DNA from: Chondrosia reniformis
Lineage: Eukaryota > Porifera > Demospongiae > Chondrillida > Chondrillidae
Direction: 5' to 3'
NCBI GenBank assembly: GCA_947172415.1
Contig: OX359190.1
Location: forward strand, 9,486,001-9,550,000
Length of the DNA: 64,000 nucleotides
Under the pieces are notes generated by a model. The model was not told the DNA's origin. It was given only the letters and a program-made list of their open reading frames with translations, and did no database searches. Below, piece after piece: positions 25,101-37,400 of this stretch (positions within the stretch are counted from its first letter, which is position 1; each line of letters begins with the position of its first letter). Both the position numbers and the translations under genes were made by a program.

Positions 25101-28100
25101 CAAAACTGGTTTTGCCCTCTTCGGACTCATCAATTTAGTGGTAACTTTGGATAACTACCTTCAACACATGCGTACATTACCCATTACAAGTAAAACACTT
25201 GTGGTTTCATAACAAGTTAAGGTGAAAGAGGCTACAATGTAAATGAGACTGAGCGCTCACAATAAAAGAAGAGTTCACTGCCCAATCTCCCAGTGCAAAG
25301 GCTTTCTACACATGTAACAGATTCATTCTCCTCACCTATCCTTTCTTATACTCTTTGTAAGGTACCCCAGGTCCTTCAAGGTCTCTCTATCTTGCTCACA
25401 GGAGCACGTCCAGGAGTCACTGGTGAGCTGGGACTCAGTGAACTTTGACAACATAAGACTCTTCTCTGGATCAATGTTGTTCCAACTCCACTTATGACAG
25501 CACTCAAATGAGTCTGATAGAACACTACTAGGATGACTTGCACTGCTGTGTGAAGAGACCAAAATAAATACATCATCCACTCCCCTTCCTCTCCTGCCAC
25601 TCCCCTGCCTCTCCTGCCACTCCCCTGCCTCACTTGCCACTCCCCTGCCTCTCCTACCACTCCCCTGCCTCACTTGCCACTCCCCTGCCTCTCCTACCAC
25701 TCCCCTGCCTCTCCTGCCACTCCCCTTCCTCTCCTACCACTCCCCTGCCTCACTTGCTACTCCCCTTCCTCTCCTACCACTCCCCTGCCTCACTTGCTAC
25801 TCCCCTTCCTCTCCTACCACTCCCCTGCCTCACTTGCTACTCCCCTTCCTCTCCTACCACTCCCCTGCCTCACTTGCTACTCCCCTTCCTCTCCTATCAC
25901 TCCCCTTCCTCTCCTGCCACTCCCACTCCCCACCCAGCCCTACTAACCTGTAGTCATCCCTGTCATACATCCCACTATCAGAGCTCACTCGACTGGAACA
26001 GTGACCTTGTCTGAACAAGGACCTGGAGGGACTGCTCGGAGTAAACTGTCCCTCAGACAAAGGAGTCACCGGCTCTGGTTGTGAGGGATCTACAAAGAAT
26101 GGACCTCTGGTAAGTACAGGTATTCTTAATAGGACGACAATTTGCACACAAGACAGAATGAACACTCACTTATTGGCAGGGAGTTAGTTTTGCTCGGTTG
26201 CATGTTGAGGCAAATGGGATGACGCAATGAAGAAGTGACTTCCTGTGAGTTGCAGTCAGATGGAGGAGAAGAAGAAGAGAGCTGTCTACTGCTGACACTC
26301 TCTTCTTGTGACATTGAGTTGATCTTCATAGCCTCCATTCTTGCTAAAATAATTTTGTCTTCTTCTCTTGAGGTAAGGTCTCTATGTGAAGAAAAACATT
26401 TCTGCCAAATAAGGGAAGGGGAAAACTGACCACCCCCTACCCCACCCATGCATTTAAGAGGGGAAAACCGATCATCCTCCTACCCCACCCATGAATTTAA
26501 GAGACATTATTATTGTAATCTCACATTGCATCACTCTTCTTTATGTCTCCCAACTTCTTGTGAGTCACTGGCCCATCACACAAAACAGAATCCTGACAGA
26601 TTGGAGGTAAGGCGGTCATGCTTTCATCTTTGCAGTTGTCATCTAACTCATTCCCTTGTGAGGTGAGATCTTTGCATCTTATGAAATAGGTCAACAGATA
26701 GAGTAGCCTAGATATGTCCATCTTGGATTGGCCGCACAGAACGGTCCGACATAACCTCTTTGGCCTATTTACAGCGCCATAGAGATGCCTAGATAAATAG
26801 GGAGAATCTGTATACCACTATCTATGTATGTCTTGGAGATGGTTAAAATTCAGCTTACGGTTCAAGGAGATATTGTGTAGAACAATTAATCACTTTACAA
26901 GTTTTTAACACTTGATTTAGTTGTCATATACATACATATGTCTTTGAAATGTTTATCAGAGTTCTTCTTACCAAAACTGCTCCATCAGGGGATTATGATT
27001 TGGTCCAGAAAACTGCATATCAAAAGTAGAGTTGTAAATATGGATGATAGACACACATACGCAGCACACATTCTGTATGTAAAAACGAAGTGATAGCATA
27101 AACCACAACCATTTTGTACTCACCGAATGCGACCGTTCACAGTCACTGTTGTATTTTGAATTCTGAGCGAGGAATTGGATCCAACCAACATGCTGCGCCA
27201 GTACACTAGTGACCAACCGGGACAGGAAGCTGCGGGAAAATGGAGTGACACGCAATGTACATATAAAATGATAATTCAGTGGTAGCTTATTTAGAAAAGG
27301 TACATGTATGTACGTATGAACATTAACAAAGATTAAAGTACGTAATTCTAAATATTAGAAACTTACTAATTGTTTTCCTTTAGGTCAAATGTAGTGATTG
27401 TGTGAGTCAACTCTTGCATAAACGTTGTCATGGTGGTCTTACGGCTGTCGGGGTTACGCAACAAAGTTAGAAACACAGGTTTCTACACACAAGTAGACAT
27501 ACATATGTACGTATACAATACTAACTAACAGCATATGAGAATGCATATACTGTATTGTACATACATAACCAAACATACACACATATATTGAATAGGGCGG
27601 CCATGTTTTTTCGGCCATCCCTAATTAGAGAGTACTACCTTACTCTATTAATATATTAATATTGGATTTACCTTAATTCTGAGTGTTGAATAAATTAGAT
27701 TAATGTCTGTTAATAGAATATTTTTGGCATCGTTAACTTCAGAAATGAATTGTGTCTTGTTGCAGCTGCAAGCAAACCAGAGGTCTTCTATTGTCATCTT
27801 GAACACTCTGATCCTTCGATCAATCATTGGAAAATGGGAAAAGACAAAATCTTCAAGTTTCCTAAAATTAAACGTGCAAGCAACATCACCATATATACTC
27901 GTACATAATCTCCTTAAAATGATTCGGTGTGGTGCCAGTGAGAGACCTACTGGTGCTAGTGTGAGACCTACCGGTGCCGGTGTGAGACCTACCGGTGCCA
28001 GTGAGAGACCTACTGGTGCTAGTGTGAGACCTACCGGTGCCGGTGTGAGACCTACCGGTGCCGGTGTGAGACCTACCGGTGCCAGTGTGAGACCTACCGG

Positions 28101-31100
28101 TGCCTGTGTGAGACCTACCGGTGCCGGTGTGAGACCTACCGGTGCCGGTGTGAGACCTACCGGTGCCAGTGTGAGACCTACCGGTGCCAGTGTGAGACCT
28201 ACTGGTGCTAGTGTGAGATTAAGGCCTCACCTTTGAGCAGCTTCTTCTCCTTGGGCATCAAGGTCCTGTCTAACTTTGAAGATGACTCCTATTGACAGCT
28301 TGGGGCCTCTAATCGGGGATTTCCCAAATTTCTCCTAAGAAAGAAAACTAATTTGATAAACCTTACTTGAGTTTCCCCTAAAGTTTGACAAACTTAATCA
28401 AAACTACGTATGTACTGCCGTGCTAAACTCGGAGTGGAATTACTTCATTGTGGTATTTCCTCGGACAACCAAATGAAGTGCCTGAAGGAAATTACTTCAA
28501 TCGCTGTATTAACCACTCCAAAAACTCCTTACAGAGTAATCACACTATTGCATAAACTATACTGTATATTGCCTCATGCTATATATGTCACCCTTATCTA
28601 TACGAAAATGGTGTCTTAGATTACGTATGTAGTTTGGTCAACCGCACTATAGACAGGTTTCACTGTACATACACATTAAAGTACACAGTCTAATAGGGAT
28701 TGAGGAAAGGGGCTAACCCTGTCATCATTCATCATGACCCTGTGGTAGAGCTCCCCTGGCAACGTATGTCCCCTCCTTCTAAGGCCATTGGTCCCTGGCA
28801 CACTGGAGGCACCGTTGGAGGGGGAGGACCTCCCGGAGGTGGTGGGGCTCGGAGAGTTGTTATCTCGCCCACCGCGGCCTGGGACACTTAGGCTGGACGA
28901 ACGACCTTTGACCTTGTGAACAATATCCTCAGCAACTGCAATACATATAAAGTACATCTAGGGGTTAAAGTTCACTTAGAAATTCAACAAACTGTCAACA
29001 TTTCAGCTAATAGTGCTTACCTACCTATGAATACGTTTATATGGATATGAAATGTGTGATACCTTTCAGACTACTAACTACTATGTACTGTCCCATGGGG
29101 AACATAATACAAGAATAGGGCAATCTAACATAAGCACTGTCTGTGTAGTACTCCCATGGGCAAACCTTTATTCATACATATATATGTTTAAAATATCACC
29201 ATGACAACCAATATCAAAAGATGTCTCTCCTTACTTGTTCTAAAGCTCGACATTCCGTTGGAGATGAAGCCATCATTGGAAGTGGTGGGGCAGACAGCCT
29301 CGGGGTCATACAGCGGACAAGATGGAGGTGGGTGCTTCATCGGATGAAATACCTTTGTGATCAGTAGTTCACTTGTCACTCTAAGAAATAAGACATTTTA
29401 TTGAAACGTGGCATACACCTTGTGTTACCATGGTAACTTGGCATGTGAGAATGAGTTAGAGTACAGTAAATAAGTAAGGCTTTCCCGTGTTGAATAAGAT
29501 AAATAAATATAAGACAATATCAATTGTTACAAAATTTGTGATATCAATCAAACTAAGCTACTTAGCTTACTTTATGTAGTGAATCTTAGTCGGATCTGCC
29601 TTCCTTTTCACACCTTCGGAACCGAACATCAGTTCAGAGTACATTGTCACATCAGGCTACAGGACGAGGGAGAAAGGAGACTAATGTGTGAATTCTGATT
29701 ACTGGCTGCTCTCTGATAACTGCATCATCACTAATTAGTGGAAAAGACAGAGAGATTCCCAGGGTCACTGATGAAGGGTGGAATTCCCAGAAACAGCTGT
29801 CTGGCCCAGTGGAGAAGAAGAGAAAGAGAAGGAGAAAATTCTTGTATCCTCATCCAAAGCTCTCACTAGGTTTAGTTCCCTATAAGCCTTTACTTGTAAG
29901 TAAATGTAGCATGCAAGTAAAATGGTGTGTTAGAATATTCATTTGTACATATATACTTGTATGTAGTATTGATTCTAGTCATGTACTAGTCATGTACGTA
30001 CTAGTCATGTACTAGTCATGTACGTACTAGTCATGTACTAGTCATGTACGTACTAGTCATGTACTAGTCATGTACTAGTCATGTACTAGTCATGTACTAG
30101 TCATGTACTAGTCATGTACGTACTAGTCATGTACTAGTCATGTACTAGTCATGTACTAGTCATGTACTAGTCATGTACTAGTCATGTACTAGTCATGTAC
30201 TAGTCATGTACTAGTCATGTACGTACTAGTCATGTACTAGTCATGTACGTACTAGTCATGTACTAGTCATGTACGTACTAGTCATGTACGTACTAGTCAT
30301 GTACTAGTCATGTACGTACTAGTCATGTACTAGTCACGTTCAAATACCAAATTGCTATTGGTTTATCAGAGCTAGAAAGAACTTCATTGAAACAACACCA
30401 GGCGCCCACAGGCCAAAGGGAGTGCCTGTCAAAATAGTTCACTCAATCTTGCTCACCATTTTCCCTCTTAACATCTTGGTAACGTGAGCTGCTGTCCTCT
30501 TTGCACAACTGGCACCACCTAGACTCTTGCTCTTCCAAATGCCACTTCTCTCTGAGGTACAGGAGGTCAAACTGTTTGAGGTACACAACGAGGAGCTCTT
30601 GCCTGGAAGGTGTGTCTGAGAGCTGCTCAAAGTCATATTACCAGAGTCAACTACATCCTGGATATATCAGAACAGACGTGTACACTATACTTGGGATTTC
30701 GGACACTAACTCTAACAATAACATACATAGGTTCTATCCATCCTATCTCTACAGAATGGTCCACCTACCCTATCTCCACAGAATGGTCTGCCTACCCTAT
30801 CTCTACAGAATGGTCCACCTACCCTATCTCTACAGAATGGTCCATCTACCGTATCTCTACAGAATGGTCCACCTACCGTATCTCTCTTGCTGGAGTTCAT
30901 TGTTTCTGAGTCGTATAGCAGCTTATCATGTTCTCTCATTACAATCACTCGAATTTCAAACAAACTAAAATCACGATTGCGTAACCTAAGAAAAACATTA
31001 CACAACACACCAGATATATTGCACAATAATTGTTGCCTATTCATGCAGCAACTGTTTCAATTAGTGACCAATGAGATCATACCATGTGTTTATTGAGGAA

Positions 31101-32354
31101 ATATGGCCTATAGAATAGGCATAGCATGTAGGAAAATGGTGTATTAGATTATTCATGCTACATTATCCATTACATACCCTTCCTGGTCAGAGTATAGCAG
31201 TCTACAGTAATAGTCCTCATCCCGAGATGGGTCCCTGTGAGTAAACAAAGAACAGACATGAAAGTACATAGAGACTGGTAGCAGTATTGATAATATAAGG
31301 TAAAGGTAGAGGTCAAATATAAAAAGGAAGGTATGTGGGATGGTACTAGTGATTAAATGTCAAAAAGGATTTGGTGACTAGTCTTATTAAATCTCATACC
31401 CAAAAAACAATTAATGAATCAAATTGAAAATGGTTCAACCCTACAACTATTCCATCTGCTGAAGTAGCAATATGGTTAGTGTTGTCAAGGAGGTCATATG
31501 ACTTCAATTGTGTACAGACACTGATATATTAGGAAGAGTGAACAACTGTCACATGACTAGACCATGCAGCCACTACCTATGTACACTCCAGGAATCACAA
31601 GGTTTAAAGGTCATTCATAGCTGCTGACTATCATGAGATAGATACAGAGTACATATTGAATAATATAGTAATACATAATAATAAATATATCACACATCTT
31701 CAGTATCTGTGAATGTGTCTTTCTCTCTCTCTCACACACACACACACTCTTTCTCTCCCTCTCTCTCTCACTCTCTCTGTGTGTACATGTGCTGAAATAC
31801 TATCACTAATTAATATGCAGTTAAAACTTGAATGCCTACTTTTTCAATACAAAAGCATTGCGACATTGATCTGTTTATTGCATACATACACATGTGATGA
31901 GGATACGCTTGTGTTGCTTCTATACGTAGGTACAGTACAAATCAAAGAGATAGTTAAACCACAACTACTTCATATGGATCACCAAAAATGCTTATGACGT
32001 AATCATTAGCAATTAGACTATGCTCTTATGCAATTTGTAACATAACTTTTCTACAGGTATACGTACATACCATTACATACATATGTACGTAGATGCATTC
32101 TGTCTGGCAACAACTCGGCACACATTCACCAAGATAAATACATACATAGGCTAAACGTTGATTTGCTAATACTGAGTTACTAGATGTCTAACGTACAGAA
32201 GTGCCCAATGGCATGTGTTTACAAACTTATCTATATATATAATAATATTATACTAAAAAGTTAAGTTGAGATGCATATAAACTGCTTACTCAGAAGGTCT
32301 TGAGGAGGATGACTTTGACCGAATCTTGTGGATGAACCCTTGTAATTTTTCCAT
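22145..32354 (-). CDS. FNIP: Folliculin-interacting protein (FNIP1/2 family)
   Basis: About 23 exons from ATG at 32354 to TAA at 22145, including 32354-32290, 31234-31178, 30964-30877, about 30640-30457, about 29657-29577, 28935-28718, 28336-28233, 27860-27672, about 27233-27135, about 26789-26525, 26385-26168, 24285-24105, 23121-23059, 22955-22868, 22755-22705, 22600-22524 and 22268-22145. Family landmarks in order: FEIRVIV strand (FNIP N-domain), SELMFGS, LSIGVIFKV, DFVFSHFPMID, FLSRLVTSVLAQHVGWI, LLYLLTYFIRC, NYLPDFVLHG, and a C-terminal CLTHLENTL...GIHESD segment, all matching the FNIP longin/DENN-like core. FNIP binds folliculin, contacts AMPK and HSP90, and acts in Rag GTPase/mTORC1 control. 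The middle exons are Ser-rich and less conserved. The frame of the 30640-30457 exon is uncertain because two frames are open. Orthology is firm; exon edges are by eye. Confidence 0.9.
23885..24098. repeat. C-rich minisatellite (about 20-bp unit) in FNIP intron
   Basis: Tandem variants of CTTCCTCCCTGCCACTCCCC, about ten copies, lie directly against the donor of the exon encoding the VPDF-like (LPDFVLHG) segment. A second array of the same unit type lies at 25573-25925. Confidence 0.95.
25573..25925. repeat. C-rich minisatellite (20-bp unit) in FNIP intron
   Basis: About 17 copies of variants of TCCCCTGCCTCTCCTGCCAC. They fill the intron between exons ending near 25949 and starting near 25545. 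Confidence 0.95.
27591..27660. repeat. Short repeated element, copy 1
   Basis: ATTGAATAGGGCGGCCAT followed by a T-run and an AGAGAGTACTA... hairpin-like tail. The same arrangement recurs at 42788-42860. It lies in an FNIP intron. Confidence 0.55.
27930..28215. repeat. 21-bp minisatellite in FNIP intron
   Basis: About 13 copies of GTGTGAGACCTACCGGTGCCG variants lie between two FNIP exons, abutting the donor of exon 28336-28233. The array is an open frame on the plus strand (a 7-residue periodic peptide), which is judged incidental. Confidence 0.95.
29735..29945 (+). repeat. Interspersed repeat family A
   Basis: Near-complete copy: the GGGTCACTGATGAAGGGTGG block, CAGCTGTCTGGCCCAGTGG, CATCCAAAGCTCTCACTAGG and an AAATGGTGTGTTAGA-type tail. 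It is in an FNIP intron. Confidence 0.85.
29985..30335. repeat. Palindromic ACTAGT/CATG/GTAC minisatellite
   Basis: About 26 units alternate irregularly between an 11-bp form (TCATGTACTAG) and a 15-bp form (TCATGTACGTACTAG). The array is built only of palindromic tetra- and hexamers, so both strands read alike. It is in an FNIP intron. Confidence 0.95.
30728..30885. repeat. 27-bp minisatellite covering an FNIP splice donor
   Basis: About six copies of a 27-bp unit. On the minus strand each copy carries a GGTAGGT donor-like sequence; the first one is the apparent donor of the FNIP exon ending at 30877. Confidence 0.9.
31095..31160 (+). repeat. Tail fragment of interspersed repeat family A
   Basis: GAATAGGCATAGCATGTAGG followed by AAAATGGTGTATTAGA matches the 3' tail of the family A copies at 20010-20250 and 29735-29945. 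The 5' part is missing. Confidence 0.65.
31719..31780. repeat. CT/CA microsatellite
   Basis: Runs of CTCTCT and CACACA dinucleotides in the first long FNIP intron. Confidence 0.9.
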
Positions 32355-32879
32355 AGTCAGCACCTACATGAACGCGAACGACGCCATACGAATAGCTTAA
32401 ACTTTGAAAGTAAAACAATAACAATACAAAGCAAGAATCTTTGGACCTGGTCTCGAAGCTTGAGTGCGCTAGTGCTACATGAGGGGTGGGGAAAGCATAA
32501 CCCTTCAAAAGGTTCTAAAAGCAACTATATTCTAGAACATGAAGCCCCGTCCCGACATCCCAACATGTGCGTAAGGCGCCGCTCTTACTTAGCTTCATTC
32601 AATCTTCAATCCTTTCTTCTTTACGCTTTCCTTCTCCTCCAGGCCCTTCACGAAAGGGACACCGATTCATGTAGTCTATGTCAGTGGAAAATGGACTCAG
32701 TCATATGACTGTTTTGAATGCTCAGCATGTGATTGTCGTAGTCACATGATAGGTGCGGCCATTTTATTTTATGTCTCGTACATACAGACCCACACAACCC
32801 CGAATGTTCGCATGGGGTCAGGGACGTCACGCAAGCATGTACCCCACTCACACGATCTCGTACGATCCGTGGTGTGATC
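32355..32879. promoter_or_regulatory. Shared head-to-head promoter region, FNIP / ankyrin gene
   Basis: The FNIP start codon (32354, minus) and the ankyrin gene start codon (32880, plus) face away from each other across 525 bp. The gap has no coding exon. It contains a GCGGCCATTTT sequence (about 32755) resembling a YY1-type site, and CACATG boxes. A shared or bidirectional promoter is an inference from geometry. Confidence 0.5.
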
Positions 32880-33795
32880 ATGGAAAAAACAAATGTACGC
32901 AAGTACGAAATGTCGAAGCTGGCATCCACGGCAAAGCGTGTTGAGGAAGTGGATGATTATAAAGGTTAAGCCGGTTGAATATGCTAGTAATGACCTACAG
33001 TGAAATGCGATACATGCGGAGTAATCAATTGTGTACTGTACTTATTTTCACCGTGCCAAACGTATATTCATCCAGATTGGATCTTAAGTTAAAAGTGGAG
33101 TGGAAGATCCGTACTTATATGCTGTATTGTTAATCATTCAATACTCAGTAATGTACAACTCCAGTCTCATGGTCACATGCAATGCTATACTGTTGCATCA
33201 TCTTCTTATTACCTAACCAACTCTCCTACCATCTTCTAATTACTTCTCGTGTGTTTCTCATCTCTAACTAGATCTTAGTCTCCCACCCAGTTCTGTATTT
33301 GAGAGACGTTCATCCCTACCTCTAAGTGACTCCCACTCAGCAATAACCAAGCATCGTGACCTTGGCCTGTTTATAGGGTGGAGGGAAGTGGAGTGGGTCC
33401 GTGCTGCTATCAAGGATGGAGCATCAACAAACACTCCAAGGGAATACGCCAAGGAACACCATATATGGCATAGTCCTCTCCATCTTGCTGTACTGGCAAA
33501 CTATGCTGAAGTAGTTCCTCTGTTGGTAGGGGAAGGGAATGCAGAAGTGGATGCTAGATCTCATATGTACCCCTTTTATACTCCACTTCAGTTGGCAGCT
33601 GCTGGTGGAAAGGCAGAGATGGTTAAGATACTCCTCTCATATGGGGCAAACCCTAAATTAGTTGCTTACTTGGATGACCCCAAAAGTTGCCTTCCTTACT
33701 TTCGACCTGACTCAATTCAAATTGCAAAAAGTATGAATCAAAAGGAAGTTGTTCTATTACTTCAAGAATATGTTGATAACCAGGAAGATGTGTGA
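32880..33795 (+). CDS. Small ankyrin-repeat protein
   Basis: Two exons, 32880-32964 and 33272-33795, joined in phase 1; about 202 residues. The N-terminus is charged and Ser-rich. At least two good ankyrin repeats follow (SPLHLAVLANYAEVVPLL near residue 107 and TPLQLAAAGGKAEMVKILL near residue 145), with partial repeats either side. There is no signal peptide or membrane span, so a cytosolic or nuclear adaptor role is likely (inference). The start is the first ATG in frame and gives a clean GTTAAG donor. No orthologue is recognised. It is not related in detail to the ANK-ROCO genes nearby. Confidence 0.8.
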
Positions 33796-34471
33796 CTGAT
33801 AAATCAATATAAGATGACTTCAAAAGAATATTCAAAACACATAGCTAATGTTTATTTATTTATTTATTATAATTAACAATATGTTTGTTTTTTGATATAT
33901 CTTTTCTGTTTCAATATGTCCTTATTTCTTCAGTATATTTTTGATTGTTATCTCTTGAACAGTATATACATACATTTTTTAACAGAGTCACACGATTGTA
34001 AGATACATACTCAGTCTATATTTAGTTACAAATTACCTGAAAGATACCTGTGTATGTACGCACCTAGTCTATATTGTGTAGTGCCAACAGGTACTTGTTG
34101 CACATATGGTGTGACTACGACTACATATAATTGAAAATTTATTATAATGGCAGGCTTCCAATTCAGCCCGTGTGATATGTAACAAATTACTATATAGAAG
34201 TAAATATATGGCTACTATAAATTCTATTTCTAATAGTTGTACCTGTGGTCATGCTATGAGAATTCATAGTTCTTATTACCTAGATGTAATATGAATATCA
34301 TTATGAATACACAGAGTACAATTGGGGTCAACCCCCTTTATAAACAGACCCGCTTGTGGTTATATTTAAAAGGTAGCCACACAGGATCTGGAGCTAAAGG
34401 CTGTCCAACAAAATATATAGAATAGCTTGGAGGCCAAAGAACTGATCTTCTTTGAGGTGTGGACATACAAG
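33796..34471. other. Intergenic, nothing recognised
   Basis: AT-rich sequence between the ankyrin gene and the SRCR-Ig gene. Only short unsupported open frames and no repeat family seen elsewhere in the window. Confidence 0.5.
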
Positions 34472-37400
34472 ATGTGCAGAGTGATTTTATTTAAAGAATT
34501 GTTCAGTTTATTGATAGCTACACTGGTCTACAGCTCCATTGCTAGGACAAGCCATAAAGATGGTAAATTTACGCCAATATATATAATAAAAGTAGCGGAT
34601 ACAATAGGCACTATGAATTATAATATTATACAGAGTTCATTTGTTGATACAAATATAGAAGACTAGCTAGTAAGTTACCTTAACATTTTAAGTATTTCTA
34701 TTTAAATACTGCATATATAGATCACATTAAGATTGCCGGGGGCTACATACCAAATGGGGGGAGAGTGGAAGTAGTCAATCAAAACGTGTGGGCACCAGTG
34801 TGTGGAGCAGAATGGAGCTGGAGGGAGGCTGCCGTTGTCTGCAGGCAGTTGGGATACAATTCTGGAGCCATGGCTACCACTATGCCATTTTTTGGTAGCT
34901 TTGCTAGTGACAGCTGGATTGGTGGGATTAGATGTAACGGAACAGAAGAGTTGCTACAGCACTGTAGAAATGAGGGAGATTGGGCGACCTTAGAGACGTG
35001 TGAGGAGTATGCTGGAGTTTATTGTAACGAAGGTATATCAATGTTCATAATTATAAGAATAATACTTATGGTGTATATATACATAATATTGCAAAGCAAT
35101 TTTCCAAGTCCTGTTCATTTGTGATTGAAAGAAAAAGAACCTGGTCATAGTAAATAGAAAGGTCATTTTAATTGAATATGTGTATATATATATACCAATT
35201 AATAGCTATACTTGACTTACAGGATAACCATTTCCTAGTTACTCAACAACAACACACTATGCATGGTACATGTACAGTATAATGCTTAAACATATTAAAC
35301 ACTTTCCATCAAATATCTAGATCTAGTAGTAATTTCTATGACAACTTCAACACTTTGATGATATTGAAATCATGTGACAATGTGTGCAATTTTGTTAACT
35401 GTAATATAAAAGTATACAGTTTCATTTATCATTCATCCTTTTTGCCACAAAGTTTCTCTAAATGGTTCAATTTTGAATTAAATATTGTTCACATACATCA
35501 TATATAGGTTCCTTTAAAGTCTGAAGTGTACGTATAGTGGAATATCAAGGTGGCCATATTAAGAAGCCAATCGCACACATATAGTTCAGTTATAGGAAAA
35601 CGATTCATATAAATATATTTCCACTATTTGGAGCCTCACTGAATGGGTAAATAGTTAATCTCAACTGCATGCAATTCTACTCTAAGCCCATATAGTTCAA
35701 GACAGCACTGTTACAAGCTAAGTTGACATTAATTCAATTTGTACAATGTGTCCCACTGTGAATCTGTGATATCATTATACAACTGTACATTCATAAATCT
35801 ACAAATTATATAACCAACTTATTCTCCATCAGGCAGTGGTCCATTTAACTCGTTTATTACCCCTGCCCCCTGCCCCTTCCTGTCCCTGCCTCTTCCTGTC
35901 CCGCCCTCTTCCTGTCCCGCCCTCTTCCTGTCCCGCCCTCTTCCTGTCCCCGCCCCTTCCTGTCCTGCCCCTTCCTGTCCCTGCCCCTCCATGTACATTG
36001 ACAATTGTTTTGTAACTAGTTGTACATCATGCAGCAACACTAGGTGTATAAACAGAAGAATTTGAGTGTCTTCTGTTTACAATCAGTGTCTGATGCTACC
36101 AAAACAATTAATTTTCAATTAGAATGCAACAAATACTCTTTACAATTAAATAAGAGACCTTTATATACAATGTTGTCATTCCTATATATTTACCCTATAC
36201 CTAGAGAGTACGGCATGATACAGTAGCCAACATATACATGTATATATATAACAGTGTTGTAATTATAAACATTTTTCATTAAAGCTCTTGTAAATATGTA
36301 GATATTCACCCAGGTTACTCTGTCACAATTGACATAAGGGAAGAACAGCATATAGCCATCTTAGAGGGGACAGAGGTCGCTATTGATTGCTTGGCCTTTG
36401 GAGTTATCCATTTCAGGAATCTACTTGATTTGAACTCATTTTCTTGGTTTAAAGAAGGAATTAAACTTGACAATGCAACATGTAATAAACCACAATGTCA
36501 ATTAATTTATAAATGGAAGGTTGTAATTGCGGACTTCCAGACTGACAATGGGATGGATACAGTATATACCTGTCAAGCCTGTAGCACAGCAAATATTTCT
36601 GATTGTAACAATATCACAATTTCCATTCATATCTTCAGTAAGTCAGCTATATATAGGTCTTACTCATATATACGTATTTTACAGTAGCAGATTTAGAAGT
36701 GCTCTGGGTACTGAAGCACTCCCTCCCTCTGAGTTTGACTCAGCTATTATTCCTTCAGGGGGACATGAGCACCATATAACTTATCCTTCTATTACACTCC
36801 TAATGTAATTTAGCGACCCTGGGTCCCTTTACAGTTCTGGCCCCATTAAAATGTAATATGCCAATTTCTTACATTGGCATATTACATATGCATTACAGAG
36901 TATTGCAGGCTAACTGATTTTGTAATTTGCCATTTAAATAACAAATACAGATGGATGCATGCATTTTCTTTTCACTTCTCATTTATTTTCGTAAAATTGA
37001 ACGTTTTAAACTGTTAAGTCTTCTTCATATACGTATAGTCTAAAATGTATGTATATATTATATGTGTACCATATATTTGCAAAGTCATAACGTCCTCTAA
37101 CATAAATTACAGAAAATAGCAGCTAAAAATAAACTTGTTTGTTTCTGCTGTTTACATCTACACAGATCCTATTATCTTTGATTCTGTGCCTGAAGGAACA
37201 ACAGGTGGAAGTGTAGCACTTAAGACAGTTCACTTGGGAACTGATTTGTGTTTAGAACTTGGTGAATCCATCCTCTTCCTCACCCTGATCTACAAGCCTG
37301 GAACAAGATCGCATGGTGCAGACTGCAACCTGTACAACCCAGGTGGCCTGTCTCTACAACAACTACAAGGTGTCTTCAGTTCCAATTTGATTATGTCAGA

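Noticed and set aside
27703-28236. 177-codon plus frame with a 7-residue periodic peptide
   Set aside because: It runs across an FNIP exon (antisense) and the 21-bp array; periodicity comes from the minisatellite.
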